Of a stretch of 64,000 nt of DNA, positions 61,241 through 64,000 are shown piece by piece. The notes beneath the pieces were generated by a model. The model had not been told where the DNA came from. It did no database searches and was given only the letters and a program-made list of their open reading frames with translations. Position 1 is the stretch's first letter, and each line of letters begins with the position of its first letter. The DNA is taken from assembly GCA_019113675.1 (NCBI GenBank), contig DXHA01000010.1:1-64000 (forward strand), given 5' to 3'. Position numbers and translations under genes: made by a program. This DNA comes from Candidatus Yaniella excrementigallinarum (GTDB taxonomy: Bacteria > Actinomycetota > Actinomycetes > Actinomycetales > Micrococcaceae).

Positions 61241-61776
61241 ATGCCCCTGCTTTCACTAAGCGAACCACTAGCATAGCGCCCATAGGAACCAACTCGTTCC
61301 ATCTCTACCAACATTTTAAATTCTGAAATCTTTGGGATATCGTGCAACACCCAGGTTTGTCCACGGGAATTCATGAGATGTAAATCGCCGGAACCGCGTC
61401 GCCGTTGGCGACGAGACTGTTGAATTTGCAACGACACCAACGAATGCAGAGCTACCCAGTGACGTTTCACAGCCAGCGCGCCTAGCTTTTGAGCTATTCG
61501 ATGGGTAGTGATCTCATAACGTGACACGAACCACTGCCACACTGGACGAAGAACGGTAAGAAACACCCCGATTGCGACGAGTCCTAAACCAATGGCGGTT
61601 AGGGTCGCAGCAAAGTCGCGCAGGAATTGTGGCAGCGCATAACTGGCAAGCACACCAGAGAAAAATCCCGTCGCCATCGCCCATAGCACCAGGTTACAGG
61701 CAGGCCTGATCAGCACTGATGGGTGCGCTCGAGTGCGCACCAGCAGGTGCTCGCCAGTCACATAATGTGAACGCAT
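61237..61776 (-). CDS. PH-domain (bPH2/YdbS-like) membrane protein
   Basis: Two TM segments followed by SRYEITTHRIAQKLGALAVKRHWVALHSLVSLQIQQSRRQRRRGSGDLHL. Confidence 0.85.
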   Translation of the reverse strand: MRSHYVTGEHLLVRTRAHPSVLIRPACNLVLWAMATGFFSGVLASYALPQFLRDFAATLTAIGLGLVAIGVFLTVLRPVWQWFVSRYEITTHRIAQKLGALAVKRHWVALHSLVSLQIQQSRRQRRRGSGDLHLMNSRGQTWVLHDIPKISEFKMLVEMERVGSYGRYASGSLSESRGM

Positions 61777-61804
61777 GGCCCTCCTCGAATTGGCTGCCGT
61801 TAGC

Positions 61805-62536
61805 TCAGGCTGGCCGCAAATGAACGATATCTGCGGCTAGAACTTCGTGATCCGTCTCGCCTTGTATTAATAGGCTACCCGTTGCCCCTAACCCCACCGC
61901 GGTGCCGATGATATCGTTCCCATCTGGCATAATTGCTCGCACGCGTTGACCCACTGTGGTCATGGTCGATTCCAGGCGTTTGGCATCCGGATTGGCAACA
62001 AACGCATCGATGGCGTCCAAAAGCTTCCTTCGAGCAGTTATCACAAAGTCTTGTGGGTCTATTCGCACGCCGTAGTCCGCCAGCGATCCCGCAGTAGTTA
62101 CCGGTGCAGCGTCGTCAAAATTGATATTTGTACCAATACCAACGACTACGGCATTCGTTTCGGGTAGCCACTGAGCCAAAATACCACAGAGTTTTCTGGT
62201 ATCCGGGCCTTGCACATCATTGGGCCATTTTACTGAAGCATCCACTCCAAGACTTCGGAACCAGTGCACTAAACCATCGGCTGCTACTAAGGTCAAAATG
62301 CCCAAAAGATCGGGATCTAGTTTGGGCCGCAGAATCAGGGACAGGGCCGCAGCGCTGCCAGGTGGCGTAGTCCAGGTGCGGTCGGCTCTGCCACGTCCGT
62401 CGGTTTGGTTACCGGTGGCAATAATCTCACCGTGAACCAAATCGTGTTGGGCAGTTATCACTGCATCTTGAGTCGATCCCACTGTGTCTAACCAATAAAC
62501 CCCTGGGGCGATTTGGTTATGTTTCACTTGCGCCAC
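61805..62536 (-). CDS. birA: Biotin--[acetyl-CoA-carboxylase] ligase
   Basis: WLDTVGSTQDAVI; GNQTDGRGRADRTWTTPPGSAAALSLIL; VKWPNDVQGPDTRKLCGIL; VVGIGTNINF. Confidence 0.94.
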   Translation of the reverse strand: MAQVKHNQIAPGVYWLDTVGSTQDAVITAQHDLVHGEIIATGNQTDGRGRADRTWTTPPGSAAALSLILRPKLDPDLLGILTLVAADGLVHWFRSLGVDASVKWPNDVQGPDTRKLCGILAQWLPETNAVVVGIGTNINFDDAAPVTTAGSLADYGVRIDPQDFVITARRKLLDAIDAFVANPDAKRLESTMTTVGQRVRAIMPDGNDIIGTAVGLGATGSLLIQGETDHEVLAADIVHLRPA

Positions 62537-62609
62537 GTACTACAACCTTCACAAAAACAACCGGTAGTATTATCCAGGATACAGGCCATACTCTACCCTG
62601 GAGGACCCG

Positions 62610-64000
62610 TTGACCAACCCCGAAAACACCGGTGAGGACCTGGGCGTTACCACCCCAGATATCACCACTACGGCCGGCAAATTAGAAGACTTTTTCCACC
62701 GTCGTGAGGCAGCCTTGCTGCCGACCGGCCAAGGACCCGTCGACCGCCAACACGCCCGGGGAAAATCTACCGCCCGCGAACGTATCGATGCGTTACTGGA
62801 TGAGGATTCCTTCGTGGAATTTGATCAACTGCGCACACACCGAACCACGGCATTTGGCATGGATGCCAAACATCCGGCAGGTGACGGCGTGGTGGCAGGT
62901 TATGGCACGATTGACGGCCGTAACGTGGCGGTCTTTGCCCAAGACTTCACGGTTTTTGGTGGTTCCTTGTCTAAGGTTAATGGGGAAAAAATCGTCAAGG
63001 CCCAAGAGTTTGCGACCACCAATGGTTTTCCATTGATTGGTATTAATGACGGTGGAGGCGCCAGGATCCAAGAGGGCGTGGATTCCTTGGCAATGTTTGC
63101 TGATATTTTCCGCAGCAACGTCATGGCCTCCGGTGTTGTACCGCAAATCTCTATCATTATGGGGCCTTCAGCCGGTGGCGCTGCCTATTCACCGGCGCTC
63201 AATGACTTTGTTGTCATGGTTGATAAGACTTCACACATGTTCATCACTGGCCCAGATGTAATCAAGTCTGTCACCGGTGAAGACGTTGACATGGAAACCC
63301 TTGGCGGCGGGCGTCAACATAATGAAACTTCTGGCACTGCTGCATACCTGGCTGCTGACGAGCAGGACGCCTTTGAATGGGTCGCTGAATTGCTGGACTA
63401 TTTGCCGGCGCACAACTTCATCACCCAAGAATCAAATTTCCAACAAGATTTGGAAACGACGGTAGAAGATCTGGCTCTTGATACCATCGTTCCAGATTCT
63501 GCCAATCAGCCTTACGACATGTTAGAAGTCATCGCCACCATCGTTGATGACGGGGCCTTGTTACAAGTTCAGGAGCGCTATGCACCCAACATTATCGTAG
63601 GATTGGGGCGCGTCGAAGGCCGTACCGTGGGGGTGGTAGCTAACCAGCCTCAACAATTGGCCGGAACATTGGACATTGCGGCATCGGAGAAAGCCGCCCG
63701 TTTTGTACGTTTCTGTGATGCTTTCAATATCCCGATTGTCACTTTGGTTGACGTACCGGGCTTTCTTCCGGGTGTGGACCAGGAGCACTCCGGTATCATC
63801 CGGCGCGGTGCAAAGCTAATTTATGCTTACGCTGAAGCCACCGTTCCCAAAATCACGGTTATTACACGTAAGGCGTTCGGTGGAGCCTATATTGTCATGG
63901 GGTCCAAGAAACTGGGAGCGGATTTCAATGCTGCCTGGCCTACAGCCCAGATCGGGGTCATGGGCGCCCAAGGTGCCGTTAACATTTTGTACCGTCGTGA
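62610..64000 (+). CDS. Acyl-CoA (propionyl-CoA-type) carboxylase beta subunit, 3' truncated by the window end
   Basis: TTG start after ggagg; continuous frame [12 protein letters not shown]...[54 protein letters not shown]...[13 protein letters not shown]...[43 protein letters not shown]; absent from the supplied ORF track (open at 3' end, TTG start). Confidence 0.95.
   Translation, partial: MTNPENTGEDLGVTTPDITTTAGKLEDFFHRREAALLPTGQGPVDRQHARGKSTARERIDALLDEDSFVEFDQLRTHRTTAFGMDAKHPAGDGVVAGYGTIDGRNVAVFAQDFTVFGGSLSKVNGEKIVKAQEFATTNGFPLIGINDGGGARIQEGVDSLAMFADIFRSNVMASGVVPQISIIMGPSAGGAAYSPALNDFVVMVDKTSHMFITGPDVIKSVTGEDVDMETLGGGRQHNETSGTAAYLAADEQDAFEWVAELLDYLPAHNFITQESNFQQDLETTVEDLALDTIVPDSANQPYDMLEVIATIVDDGALLQVQERYAPNIIVGLGRVEGRTVGVVANQPQQLAGTLDIAASEKAARFVRFCDAFNIPIVTLVDVPGFLPGVDQEHSGIIRRGAKLIYAYAEATVPKITVITRKAFGGAYIVMGSKKLGADFNAAWPTAQIGVMGAQGAVNILYRR

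Overview
The window is a contiguous stretch of actinobacterial chromosome. Gene content and order suggest Micrococcales, probably Micrococcaceae-like, with moderate GC; this placement is an inference. It is gene-dense, with no transposase, phage, integron or CRISPR signal. The main blocks are: (1) proS, two lipoproteins, a GNAT, an rseP-type protease, a four-repeat DivIVA-like protein, cdsA, frr, pyrH, tsf and rpsB; (2) an M23-like protein, glycosyltransferases, tRNA-CAU, a pgsA-like gene, DUF503 and tRNA-Asn; (3) dnaG, tandem divergent sirtuins, dgt and dus; (4) a large acyl-CoA and branched-chain-acid catabolic island with two MACS-like ligases, a third ligase, thiolase, SDR, ACAD, ECH, mmsB, HIBCH and mmsA; (5) glyS, then metX-metY behind a SAM-IV-like riboswitch, then a baeRF3-family eRF1-like gene; (6) gatCAB, ligA, PP2C, a class III cyclase, birA and an acyl-CoA carboxylase beta subunit cut by the window end. 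The strongest anomaly is gatA in an otherwise intact gatCAB operon. Its frame is open (424 aa), but all three elements of the amidase Ser-cisSer-Lys triad are missing or replaced, and about 25 residues of the GGSSGGS region are deleted. This suggests a pseudoenzyme or rewired Gln/Asn-tRNA amidation. Other notable points are the absence of dxr and ispG from their usual locus, tandem sirtuins that differ at the acyl-specificity YxxR motif, a nested inverted repeat around the dnaG stop codon, and a hairpin directly upstream of the rpsB ribosome-binding site.
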